Part shown: positions 42,737-51,181 of the stretch, piece by piece
Layout of the letters: every line of letters starts with the position of its first letter
Numbering within the stretch: the first letter of the stretch is position 1
NCBI RefSeq assembly: GCF_900172225.1
Contig: NZ_FWFO01000001.1
Location: 1,302,001 to 1,366,000 of the forward strand
Source: Falsiruegeria litorea R37
Lineage (GTDB): Bacteria; Pseudomonadota; Alphaproteobacteria; Rhodobacterales; Rhodobacteraceae
DNA length: 64,000 bases
Direction of reading: 5' to 3'
Notes under the pieces: generated by a model
What the model was told of the DNA's origin: nothing
The model's input: the letters and a program-made list of their open reading frames with translations, nothing else
Database searches by the model: none
Position numbers and translations under genes: made by a program

Positions 42737-43921
42737 ATGACCAGCCGTGATTTTCGTGTGGCACTGATGATCGTCGCAGCCGTCGTTTTTGTCGGCTGGG
42801 CGATTGGCTATGGCATCGGGGTGATGACAAAACCCGCCACAGTGGTCGCACCCGCGCCGCCCACCCAGCCGCTGAAAGCCGAGCACCGCAAGCGCCCGAC
42901 CAAGATCACCACTGCAACGGGTGCGCAATTGCCAGGCTACAGCGATGTCTATGTGAACGACTATGTTGACTTGCTGACGGACGAAGCCGAGGAGCGGATT
43001 CGGGCCAAGTTCATCGAGCTCTATGATCGCACAGGGGTCGAAATGACCCTGCTGACCATTCAGGACATGGGGTTCTATGGGCATTCCGGCGACATCCGAT
43101 CCTTTGCCACCGCCACGTTCAACGAATGGGGCGTGGGCAATGCGACGCGCAACGATGGCGTGCTGATCTTGATCTCGCGCTATGACCGCGAGATGTGGAT
43201 CGCGCTTGGCGATGGGTATGACAGCAGCTGGGACGCGCGGATGCAGCGCGTCGTCGACAACGGGTTCCTGCCGTGGTTCCGGGCCGATCAGTATGAGGCG
43301 GGGCTGGAAAAGGGCACGGATGAGACTGTGCGAGAAGTTTCCGGCGTCTATCCCGGGCAGTGGGACGCGGGATCGTTTCAGCGGGGTGTAAGTTGGCTGT
43401 GGCGCAAGATCCAAGCGATTGGACACGGGCTGTTGGGGCTGGTGCTTGTCCCGATTGGTGGCTTTGTCTGGTGGCTGCGGAAGTACATGCGCAACCGTCC
43501 GCGTCCTTGTACGCACTGCGGCGCGATGATGGAGCGTGCAGGCGAAGAGGCCGAGGATGCCCATCTGGACGGGGGGCAGCAGCTTGAGGAATACCTGAAA
43601 TCCGTTGACTACGACGTCTGGCATTGCCGGTCCTGCGGGCACATGGACATCAACCGCTATCGCAGCTGGTTCTCGGGTTATGGCGCCTGTCCGCAATGCA
43701 ACTATCGCACGCTGTCGACCACCAGCACGGTGCTGAGTGCTGCCACCAAATCCAGCACGGGCCGCAAGCGGGTAGATTACGACTGCAAGCACTGTGGCCA
43801 TCACGACAGCGAGGTGCGCACGATCCCGAAGCTGTCCGACAGCTCCAGCTCGGGCGGGTCCAGCCGGTCGAGTTTCGGTGGTGGTTCGTCCTCTGGCGGT
43901 GGGGCCGGAGGGAGCTGGTAG
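42737..43921 (+). CDS. TPM-domain membrane protein with zinc ribbons and Gly/Ser-rich tail
   Basis: A 394-residue protein. One N-terminal helix (ALMIVAAVVFVGWAIGYGIG) anchors it. A TPM/YgcG-type domain follows (residues about 60-200, VNDYVDLLTDEAEERI, WIALGDGYD). A second helix lies near 245. Four CxxC knuckles follow (CTHCG, CRSCG, CPQCN, CKHCG), likely two zinc ribbons. The tail is a Ser/Gly repeat ending SGGGAGGSW, a common end for TPM proteins. ATG 42737 with GGGAGGG in front is the start. It lies between two META paralogs. Confidence 0.78.
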   Translation: MTSRDFRVALMIVAAVVFVGWAIGYGIGVMTKPATVVAPAPPTQPLKAEHRKRPTKITTATGAQLPGYSDVYVNDYVDLLTDEAEERIRAKFIELYDRTGVEMTLLTIQDMGFYGHSGDIRSFATATFNEWGVGNATRNDGVLILISRYDREMWIALGDGYDSSWDARMQRVVDNGFLPWFRADQYEAGLEKGTDETVREVSGVYPGQWDAGSFQRGVSWLWRKIQAIGHGLLGLVLVPIGGFVWWLRKYMRNRPRPCTHCGAMMERAGEEAEDAHLDGGQQLEEYLKSVDYDVWHCRSCGHMDINRYRSWFSGYGACPQCNYRTLSTTSTVLSAATKSSTGRKRVDYDCKHCGHHDSEVRTIPKLSDSSSSGGSSRSSFGGGSSSGGGAGGSW

Positions 43922-44003
43922 GCGAGGCCTGTTAGCGGAATTCGTCTTGCGGGATCAATCTGGGGGAGACTACGGTGAGCGCATAACAGTCTGTGAGTTG
44001 GTC

Positions 44004-44744
44004 ATGTGTTTCCGAGTTTTGGTGGTGTCGCTGGTCTTTTGGTTCGGCGCTTTGGTCGCGGCGGTTTCTGGTACCCTTTCGGGGTCCGTGTCTAACGTGG
44101 ACCCAATTGACCTGCTTAAACCGTCAGAGATGACAGTGAAATTGGTGGTCAATGCAGACGACGGTGACAGCGCGCGCATTGTCGCCAGCACGCGAATTCC
44201 GGTCGCGATGCTTCCGGCGGTGTTTGATCTGACCTTTGACGACGACATGATCGACAAAAACGATCATGCGACGGTCGAGGTTGAAATCGCGTCGGATGGC
44301 GGACTGTTGTTTGCTAATTTTGCCGCCGTCCCGGTTGATATTGATGTGGCGGAGGAGCCCGTCGAAATCACAGTGTTCCTTTTGCTCAATGACCTGCTCA
44401 GTGGCCGCTGGCAAGTGACCGAGCTTAGCGGAACGCCGCTGAACATGTCTTGGAGACCACATATCGCTTTCACCGGAGCAGGGACGTTCGAGGTGACGGC
44501 AGGGTGCAACACACTCTCCGGGGTTGCCCAGACGAAGCAAAATCTACTGCGCCCTAACGAGGTGCTGTTCCCGGTTGAAACCGCCGGAACGCTGCTGGCC
44601 TGTCAGGCGCATCTGGCGACCTTGGAGCGCGCGTTTCTGAATGACTTGCAGGATGTCCGGCATTATCAGCAAGAGGGTCTCGACCTTACCCTTTTTGATA
44701 AGGCCGAGACTGCGATCATGCGGTTGCGTTTCATACGCTCCTGA
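44004..44744 (+). CDS. Exported YbaY-like plus META domain protein, second copy
   Basis: A 246-residue paralog of the gene at 41944 with the same order: signal peptide (MCFRVLVVSLVFWFGALVAAVS), YbaY-like beta domain, then a META domain with RWQVTELSG, AGCNTLSGVA and LACQAHLATLERAFL. The two copies have diverged strongly, which fits different partners. The start has only a weak ribosome site. It is separated from the TPM gene by 82 bases and converges on a flavin dehydrogenase. Confidence 0.75.
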   Translation: MCFRVLVVSLVFWFGALVAAVSGTLSGSVSNVDPIDLLKPSEMTVKLVVNADDGDSARIVASTRIPVAMLPAVFDLTFDDDMIDKNDHATVEVEIASDGGLLFANFAAVPVDIDVAEEPVEITVFLLLNDLLSGRWQVTELSGTPLNMSWRPHIAFTGAGTFEVTAGCNTLSGVAQTKQNLLRPNEVLFPVETAGTLLACQAHLATLERAFLNDLQDVRHYQQEGLDLTLFDKAETAIMRLRFIRS

Positions 44745-44746
44745 GT

Positions 44747-46408
44747 TCAAGCGATGGCGCGCGAGCGGCCTGCGTTGCGACCTGAGAAGATGCAGCCGCC
44801 CAGGAAGGTGCCCTCCAAAGCGTTGTAGCCGTGGTAGCCGCCACCGCCGAAACCTGCGACCTCGCCCGCGGCAAAGAGGCCCGGAACGACTTGGCCGTCT
44901 GCGCCCAGCATCTGACTGTCGAGGTTGGTCTGCAATCCCCCAAGCGTCTTGCGCGTCAGGATGTGCAGCTTCACCGCAATGAGGGGGCCGTTGGATGGAT
45001 CCAGGAACTTATGCGGCTTGGCCGTCCGGATCAGCCGGTCGCCGCGATAGTTGCGCGCCGCATGGATGGCCATGATCTGCGCGTCCTTGGTGAACGGGTT
45101 GTCCATTTGCGCATCGCGCGCTTCGATCTGGGCGCGCAGGTGATCCTCGTCAATCAGGTTGCCACCCAACTGGTTCATCCCGCGCACCAGATCGCCCAGG
45201 GTGTTGGCGACAACAAAATCCTCGCCCTTTTCCTTGAACGCCTCAACCGGGGCGGTGGCGTTTTTGCCGGACAGGATACGCTGGCGGATAACTTCCGACC
45301 ATTTGGCAGAGGTGAAGTCAGGGTTTTGTTCGCTGCCTGACAGCGCAAATTCCTTCTTGATCACCTTCTGGGTCAAAACGAACCAGCTGTATTCATAGCC
45401 CGTTTTCAGGATCTCTTTGAGCGTGGTCAGCGTGTCAAAGCCCGGCAAGCAGGGTGGCTCCAGCCGGTTGCCGGTGGCATCAAACCACATCGAGCTTGGG
45501 CCGGGTAGAATGCGGATGCCGTGGCTGGGCCAGATCGGATCCCAGTTTTTGACGCCCTCGGTGTAATGCCACATGCGGTCGCCGTTGATCACATGGCCGC
45601 CGGCCTTTTCGCTGATTGCGATCATGCGGCCGTCGACGTGAAAGGGGACACCTGCGACCATCTCTTGCGGTGGCTCGCCCAGACGATCACGCGGCCAGGA
45701 TTTGCGCACAAGTTCGAAATTGCCGCCGATGCCGCCCGAGGTGACGATGACGGATGGGGCATAGACTTCGAACTCGCCGACCTCGTCACGGTTGGTTTTC
45801 TGGCCACGGTCTGCTCCGTCGTCAGACAGCACCTCACCCGAGACGCCACTGGCTGCACCGTTTTGCATAATGATGTGGCTGGCCTGATGGCGGAACCGCA
45901 GGTCGATCAGCCCGTTGCTGGCGTGTTCGCGCACACGGCGCACGAAATGCTCGATGACGCCTGGGCCAGTGCCCCAGGTGATGTGGAACCGTGGGACAGA
46001 GTTGCCGTGACCATTGGCATATGATCCGCCACGCTCGGCCCAGCCCACAACCGGAAACCAGCGCAGGCCCATGTCGTGCAGCCAAGGGCGCATCTCGCCA
46101 GCAGCAAATTCTACATAGGCTTCGGCCCATTTGCGGGGCCATGCGTCTTCGGGCCGGTCGAACTGAGCGCTGCCCATCCAGTCGCGCAAGGCCAGATCGG
46201 CATTGTCCTTGATCCCCATGCGGCGCTGTTCGGGGGTGTCGACCATAAACAGGCCACCCAGGGACCAAAAGGCCTGCCCGCCCAGGAATTGCTCGGGCTC
46301 TTGGTCTAGCACGATGACCTTTTTGCCCCGGTCACCCAGTTCAGCAGCAGCGGCCAGCCCGGCCAGCCCCCCGCCCACGATGATTGCATCTGCGGTGTTG
46401 GTGGTCAT
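44747..46408 (-). CDS. FAD-binding dehydrogenase (ketosteroid dehydrogenase-like, COG3573-type)
   Basis: A 553-residue flavoprotein. The N-terminal dinucleotide motif is VGGGLAGLAAAAELGDRG. The C-terminal FAD contact is GLFAAGEVAGFGGGGYHGYNALEGT. The body resembles fumarate reductase/3-ketosteroid-1-dehydrogenase proteins. It likely introduces a double bond into a substrate, which I cannot identify. It begins 13 bases after a BASS symporter gene and is last in a run of same-strand genes. Confidence 0.83.
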   Translation of the reverse strand: MTTNTADAIIVGGGLAGLAAAAELGDRGKKVIVLDQEPEQFLGGQAFWSLGGLFMVDTPEQRRMGIKDNADLALRDWMGSAQFDRPEDAWPRKWAEAYVEFAAGEMRPWLHDMGLRWFPVVGWAERGGSYANGHGNSVPRFHITWGTGPGVIEHFVRRVREHASNGLIDLRFRHQASHIIMQNGAASGVSGEVLSDDGADRGQKTNRDEVGEFEVYAPSVIVTSGGIGGNFELVRKSWPRDRLGEPPQEMVAGVPFHVDGRMIAISEKAGGHVINGDRMWHYTEGVKNWDPIWPSHGIRILPGPSSMWFDATGNRLEPPCLPGFDTLTTLKEILKTGYEYSWFVLTQKVIKKEFALSGSEQNPDFTSAKWSEVIRQRILSGKNATAPVEAFKEKGEDFVVANTLGDLVRGMNQLGGNLIDEDHLRAQIEARDAQMDNPFTKDAQIMAIHAARNYRGDRLIRTAKPHKFLDPSNGPLIAVKLHILTRKTLGGLQTNLDSQMLGADGQVVPGLFAAGEVAGFGGGGYHGYNALEGTFLGGCIFSGRNAGRSRAIA

Positions 46409-46421
46409 GGATCAGGCTCCT

Positions 46422-47279
46422 TCAGCGGCTGCGAAACCAGAAGATGAATGGGAGGGAGACGAAATACATCGTGATCCCATAGACGGCGGCGGGCAGGGCC
46501 AAGGGGCTTAGGCCCGTGGTTGTGGCGGTGATCAGCGCGGCCAGCGTGATGCCAAGGGCCGAGTTCTGGATGCCGGTTTCGATCGCGATCGTCTTGGTCT
46601 CGGTCCAGCCAAGTCCCGCTATGCGTGCCAAACCCAGGCCCATCAGCAACAGAATCACGTTGAGTGAAATCAGACCGGCCCCCATGACGCCCAGATTGTC
46701 GATGAACAGTTGCCAGTTGCCCGCCAGGGCGGCGATGACGATCAGGACAAAGAGCACGGTCGCCAGTTTGGACAGCGGCCCGTCAATGGCCATGGCTGCG
46801 CCCTTGAAGTAGTGCCGCACCGTGACACCGATGGCGACGGGCAGGGTGGTGATCAGGAACATGGCAATTGCCAGACCACTGATCGACACCTCGGGCGCGG
46901 CCTCACCCATGAAATGGGTCACCGACCAGGCGGCCAGCACCGGCACCGTCAGGATCGACAACAGGCTGATGACGGCGGTCAGTGTCACCGAAAGCGCCAC
47001 GTCGCCCTTGGCCAGCTTGGCCAGAATGTTGCTGGTTACTCCACCGGGGCAAAAACTGAGCAGCATGAAGCCCACGGCAATCTCGGGTGGAAAGGCAAAG
47101 GCGGTGACCAGGGCAAAGGTCACGATGGGCAGTAGGATCACCTGGCTGATGGCGCCGATGGCAAAGGGAAACCTGCGGGTCAGGACGCGCCTGAAGTCCG
47201 CCGCTTCCAGCCCGATGCCCAGTGACAGCATGATGATGGCCAACGACAGCGGCAGCCCCACATTGATCAGAAAGTCCAA
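46422..47279 (-). CDS. Bile acid:sodium symporter (BASS) family transporter
   Basis: A protein of about 285 residues with roughly nine hydrophobic segments. The family's sodium-site motifs are visible in FCPGGVTSNILAKLAKGDVALS and in the late NSALGITLAALI helix. The start is probably TTG 47279, where GGGAGGGG sits at a correct distance; the longer reading begins inside that ribosome site. It probably imports an organic anion, and the flavin dehydrogenase 13 bases downstream may use it. That pairing is inference. Confidence 0.83.
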   Translation of the reverse strand: MDFLINVGLPLSLAIIMLSLGIGLEAADFRRVLTRRFPFAIGAISQVILLPIVTFALVTAFAFPPEIAVGFMLLSFCPGGVTSNILAKLAKGDVALSVTLTAVISLLSILTVPVLAAWSVTHFMGEAAPEVSISGLAIAMFLITTLPVAIGVTVRHYFKGAAMAIDGPLSKLATVLFVLIVIAALAGNWQLFIDNLGVMGAGLISLNVILLLMGLGLARIAGLGWTETKTIAIETGIQNSALGITLAALITATTTGLSPLALPAAVYGITMYFVSLPFIFWFRSR

Positions 47280-47362
47280 AACCACCCCTCCCAAAGTCGT
47301 TTTGGCCAGCCTAAGCGGGGGAGGATGGTTTCGGCAATGGGGGATGCCGTTAGGTTATCTGT

Positions 47363-48097
47363 CTAACTGTAACGTTCAACAAACCGTTTCAGGATCTTGC
47401 CGGGCTCGGTCACATCGGCGCCGTGGCAGGCGGCGATCAGCGTCTCGGCGTCTTCGGGTGGGAAATAGCCATGGTTGCGGTAGATGTTGATGCGCTGTTC
47501 AAAGTCCGCCGCATCGGCCTCGGGGTGGAACTGCGTGGCATAGACGTTCTGCCCCCAGCGAACCATTTGGATCGGGCAGGGGGCCGAGGCCACCAGATGC
47601 ACGCATCCCTCGGGTAGGCGCTGCACTGCTTCCTTGTGACCGACATAGGCGTCGAACACCGGCTTGAGCCCTGCGGTCAGGGGATCGGCCTCACCCTCGG
47701 GTGTCAGGGAACAGAGTGACGGGCCGACCGGCTCGCCATATTGCGCCTTGGACACGTCGCCGTTCAGATGGGTTGCCAGGATGCCTAAACCGTAGCAGCA
47801 GCCCATGAACGGGTGATCCAGCGCGGTGATTTGCGGCATCAGCGACAGCGCCGCCGCCTCGACCCGCGCGTCGAGTTCCGATTTGGTGGCTGGGTCGTCG
47901 CTGACGCAGCCGGGACCGCCGCCCACGATGACACCGGCATAGTCGGTCACGGTCAGGTCCGCTGGCAGGTCTTCGCAATCCAGCCGCACACGGACCGCGC
48001 GGTCAGGTGACAGGCCGGTCTGCTTGAGGATCGAGGCGAACTCGGCATCCGAGGCATCGGTTTCAGGGCGAAGCTGCAGGATCAAGAACGGTTTCAT
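47363..48097 (-). CDS. Class I glutamine amidotransferase-like protein
   Basis: A 244-residue GATase1 of the GMP synthase-like glutaminase group. The nucleophile elbow is MGCCYGLGIL, and the later QFHPEAD holds the catalytic His/Glu pair. The oxyanion strand is VIVGGGPG. Members act as glutaminases or gamma-glutamyl hydrolases on polyamine or amide substrates. It lies 52 bases after the cupin gene and 83 bases before the BASS gene. The partner synthase is not evident. Confidence 0.84.
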   Translation of the reverse strand: MKPFLILQLRPETDASDAEFASILKQTGLSPDRAVRVRLDCEDLPADLTVTDYAGVIVGGGPGCVSDDPATKSELDARVEAAALSLMPQITALDHPFMGCCYGLGILATHLNGDVSKAQYGEPVGPSLCSLTPEGEADPLTAGLKPVFDAYVGHKEAVQRLPEGCVHLVASAPCPIQMVRWGQNVYATQFHPEADAADFEQRINIYRNHGYFPPEDAETLIAACHGADVTEPGKILKRFVERYS

Positions 48098-48149
48098 GGG
48101 GTCGGATTACCGATGCTGGAAGGCAGGGGCAAGCGGCCCCATTGCCGCG

Positions 48150-48620
48150 TCAGGGGTTCTTGATGGCCGAGTGATCGACATAGTCCCATTCCAACCCCTC
48201 ATTACGGTAGATGCGCTTGCCCTTGTTGGGGTAATCGCCGACGTCGTGCGCCAACCGCTGCCCGATCACCAGCACCCGCAGCAGGTCCGGGCCATCGTTG
48301 CGCAGCCCGTGCGCATGGCCGCCCTTGCGGTAGCCAATGAAGTCGCCGGGGCTCACGGTCTGCTCTTCACCGTCGATGATCGAGACCGCCTGACCGGACA
48401 GGACATAGACGCATTCATCCTCGAAATGATGCACGTGGTATTCGGTGGTATCGCGGTCCGGCTCGACCTCGATGATGTGCACGCCAATGCCGGTCAGGCC
48501 GGTGACATCGCCCAGGGATTTGTTAATCCGCTGCGCGTTGGGGTTCAGGAAATGGGTCTTTGCTGTTCCTGCCATCGCGGCGATGGCTTGGGCGGTCAGC
48601 AGATAGCCGTCGTGGCTCAT
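48150..48620 (-). CDS. Cupin-domain protein
   Basis: A 156-residue single-domain cupin. The first cupin motif is YHVHHFEDECVYVLSGQA (His, His, Glu) and the second is PGDFIGYRKGGHAHGLRNDG (His). The metal ligands are intact, so it may be an enzyme or a metal-dependent binding protein. AGGAAC precedes ATG 48620. It starts 18 bases after the SLC13/RCK transporter gene, so it is probably co-transcribed with it. Confidence 0.84.
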   Translation of the reverse strand: MSHDGYLLTAQAIAAMAGTAKTHFLNPNAQRINKSLGDVTGLTGIGVHIIEVEPDRDTTEYHVHHFEDECVYVLSGQAVSIIDGEEQTVSPGDFIGYRKGGHAHGLRNDGPDLLRVLVIGQRLAHDVGDYPNKGKRIYRNEGLEWDYVDHSAIKNP

Positions 48621-48638
48621 GGGGTTCCTTTCCGGGGG

Positions 48639-50411
48639 TTACATTGGCCAGAAGACCAGAATGGACGGGATGGACACGGCGACGACCAGCACCTCAAGCG
48701 GCAGGCCCATGCGCCAATAATCGCCAAAGCGATAACCGCCGGGGCCAAGGATCAGCGTGTTGTTCTTGTGCCCGATGGGGGTCAGGAAAGCCGCCGATGC
48801 CGCCACCGCCACCGCCATCAGGAACGGATCGGGGGAAACGCCCAACGTGTTGGCCATCTGGATGCCCACCGGCGCAGCCACGATGGTGGTGGCAGTGTTG
48901 TTGAGCACATCCGACAGGGTCATGGTCACAACCATCAGAACGGTCAGGATTGCCCAGGCAGGCAGGCCATTTGTCAGAGAGATCAGGCTGCCTGCAATGA
49001 GTTCAGTTCCGCCCGAACTTTCCAAGGCTGCCCCTAAAGGGATCATTGACCCAAGCAGCACCACAACAGGCCATTCGATGTGATCGTAAATCTCGGCAAT
49101 CGGCAAGATTTTAGTCAGGACATAGCCCACGACCACCAACCCCAGGGCAATCGGCAGGTAGAGCAAACCAACTGAGGCCGCAATCACGGCCGCCGCAAAA
49201 AGGCCGATGGCGAGCCAGACTTTTTCGTTGGCCGTCACACTCAGCCCGCGTTCAGCCAGTGGGAGGCAGCCCAGCCATTCGGTCACATCCGGTCCCCGGT
49301 CGCGAGGCACCATCAGCAGCAGGATGTCACCTGCTTCGACCTGGGTCTTTCGGACCTGTTTGGTGATCCGTTTGCCCTGGCGCGAGATGCCCATCAGCAC
49401 GGTGCTCTGCCGCCAGGCCAGCCCGATGGATTGCGAGGTCTTGCCGGTGATCCGGCTGTGCTCGGTTGCGACCACCTCGATCACTTCCAGGCCGTCACCT
49501 GCGGCTTTCAACACCTCTTGTCGGCGGCTGTCCGAGAAGTCGAGGTTCAGGGCGGTGCGGAACTCATCCAGCGCCTCGGGCACAGCCTCCAACACCAGCG
49601 CATCGCCTGCCCGCAGGATGGCGTTTGCCGCGCGGCCATAGCGGCGTTTGCCGTCGCGGATCAGGCCCAGAATGGCCACGTCGGTTTTTTCGGCAGTCTC
49701 GTCCAGCTCGGCCAAGCGCTTGCCGATGTGGGGACTGTCTTCGGGTACGGTCAGCTCGGCGATGTACTGCGCCAAGGCCTCGGCGTGTTCCTGATCATCG
49801 CCGCGTGTCGGGATCAGACGCCAACCGATCAGGGCGACAAAAATCAAGCCCGCGATGGCCGCAATCCCACCCACCGGGGCAAAGTCGAACATGGCAAAGG
49901 GTTCCCCCACTGCCTCGGCCCGGATCGAGGCGATGATGATGTTGGGCGGCGTACCAATGAGCGTGGCCATGCCGCCCAGGATGGTGGCAAAGCTCAGCGG
50001 CATCAGGCTCAGCCCCGGCACGCGCCCCGCCTTGCGCGCGGTCTGAATGTCGACGGGCATCAACAGGGCGAGGGCGGCGACGTTGTTCATGAAAGCCGAC
50101 AGAACCGCCCCGATCCCGCCCATCAGTGCAATGTGCGCGCCAAGGCCCCGTGAGGCATCGACCAGCGTGCGGGTGATCAGAAAGACCGCGCCGGATCGCA
50201 CCAGACCGGCCGAGACGACCAGCACCAGTGCAACTACGATGGTCGCGGGGTGGCCAAAACCGGAAAACGCGTCTGCAACGGGAACCACGCCCAGAACGAC
50301 GCCCAGCATCAGCGCCGAAAAGGCCACCAGATCGTACCTGAACCGACCCCATAGAAGGAACGCAAACACCAAGCCAAAGAGCGAAAACAAAATGATCTGA
50401 TCTGTCGTCAT
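48639..50411 (-). CDS. SLC13/DASS-type transporter with two RCK_C (TrkA-C) domains, copy 2
   Basis: A 590-residue homologue of the transporter at 40063, with the same half-RCK_C-RCK_C-half plan. Pore-loop motifs are FMNNVAALALLMPVDI, LIGTPPNIIIASI, SDVLNNTATTIVAAPVGI and FLTPIGHKNNTLILGPGGY. The TPPN and NNTA forms are closer to sulfate/dicarboxylate permeases than those of copy 1. It leads a five-gene minus-strand run and is divergent from a TetR gene with operators between, so it may belong to that regulon. Confidence 0.86.
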   Translation of the reverse strand: MTTDQIILFSLFGLVFAFLLWGRFRYDLVAFSALMLGVVLGVVPVADAFSGFGHPATIVVALVLVVSAGLVRSGAVFLITRTLVDASRGLGAHIALMGGIGAVLSAFMNNVAALALLMPVDIQTARKAGRVPGLSLMPLSFATILGGMATLIGTPPNIIIASIRAEAVGEPFAMFDFAPVGGIAAIAGLIFVALIGWRLIPTRGDDQEHAEALAQYIAELTVPEDSPHIGKRLAELDETAEKTDVAILGLIRDGKRRYGRAANAILRAGDALVLEAVPEALDEFRTALNLDFSDSRRQEVLKAAGDGLEVIEVVATEHSRITGKTSQSIGLAWRQSTVLMGISRQGKRITKQVRKTQVEAGDILLLMVPRDRGPDVTEWLGCLPLAERGLSVTANEKVWLAIGLFAAAVIAASVGLLYLPIALGLVVVGYVLTKILPIAEIYDHIEWPVVVLLGSMIPLGAALESSGGTELIAGSLISLTNGLPAWAILTVLMVVTMTLSDVLNNTATTIVAAPVGIQMANTLGVSPDPFLMAVAVAASAAFLTPIGHKNNTLILGPGGYRFGDYWRMGLPLEVLVVAVSIPSILVFWPM

Positions 50412-50506
50412 GGGCGCACCCTAGCCGGTTCAACCCAAAGGTGCGACGGGGAATTCGCGTCTTACAGGGTCAGGAATTTGTGACGCAGGGTCGAAAGAGA
50501 TCAATA

Positions 50507-50556
50507 TTGTCAAAGTGACAAGAATCGCCTTATCGGATAAATTGTCTAACGGACAA
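50507..50556. promoter_or_regulatory. Twin inverted-repeat operators between SLC13/RCK and TetR genes
   Basis: TTGTCAAAGTGACAA at 50507-50521 and TTGTCTAACGGACAA at 50542-50556 share the form TTGTC-N5-GACAA with perfect arms. Their centres are 35 bases apart. They lie 21 to 71 bases before the TetR ATG, as expected for an autoregulated repressor. Confidence 0.72.
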
Positions 50557-50577
50557 GAAACGATAAAGGCGAGACAA

Positions 50578-51162
50578 ATGGCACGCCCCAAAATGGAAAC
50601 CGAACGCAAGGCGCAGATCCTGGATGCGTTGGAGCGCATCGTTCTGCGCGATGGTTTGGCCAAGCTGACACTGGCCAAAGTGGCCGAAGAGGCGGGCTTG
50701 CCGCGTTCGCTGTTGCGGTACTTTGCCGGCAATAAGATCGACCTGGTGCTGCTGCTCTTTGACCGGATGATTGAACGGGGTGAGGCCAAGCTGGAACAGC
50801 TGGAGCAGGTCAGACAGGAAGGCCTGAGCGCCCCAAAGCTGGTTGATCTCGTACTGGATGAATTGCTGGGCGACGAAGATCTGAGCCTGATGGTGGATGA
50901 GCTTTGGCCCTATGCCGCGCTGGATGATCGCATTCAAGAGCGGTTGCGAGGGCTCTATCAGCGCCTGTGCCTCGAACTGTCCACCCATATGGCAGCAGAT
51001 GGCATTGGCAACAGCGACCAGGACCGCGAGCGGCGCGCCTACGGTATCGTGTCCATGGGATTTGGCGCCGCCTTTTTTGTGGACATTGGATTTATGCCGC
51101 CCAACCCGGATGCGCTGCGCAAGGTTGCGCATCAACTGTTGTTGTCGGACGGACCGGACTGA
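50578..51162 (+). CDS. TetR/AcrR-family repressor
   Basis: A 194-residue regulator. Residues about 8-55 hold the TetR helix-turn-helix (LTLAKVAEEAGLPRSLLRYFAGN). The remaining helices form the ligand domain. ATG 50578 is used, not the upstream reading that crosses the operators. It precedes a serine hydrolase by 19 bases and is divergent from the SLC13/RCK transporter, and twin operators lie between. It probably controls both sides. Confidence 0.87.
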   Translation: MARPKMETERKAQILDALERIVLRDGLAKLTLAKVAEEAGLPRSLLRYFAGNKIDLVLLLFDRMIERGEAKLEQLEQVRQEGLSAPKLVDLVLDELLGDEDLSLMVDELWPYAALDDRIQERLRGLYQRLCLELSTHMAADGIGNSDQDRERRAYGIVSMGFGAAFFVDIGFMPPNPDALRKVAHQLLLSDGPD

Positions 51163-51181
51163 GAAAGCAAAGGAGACCCTC

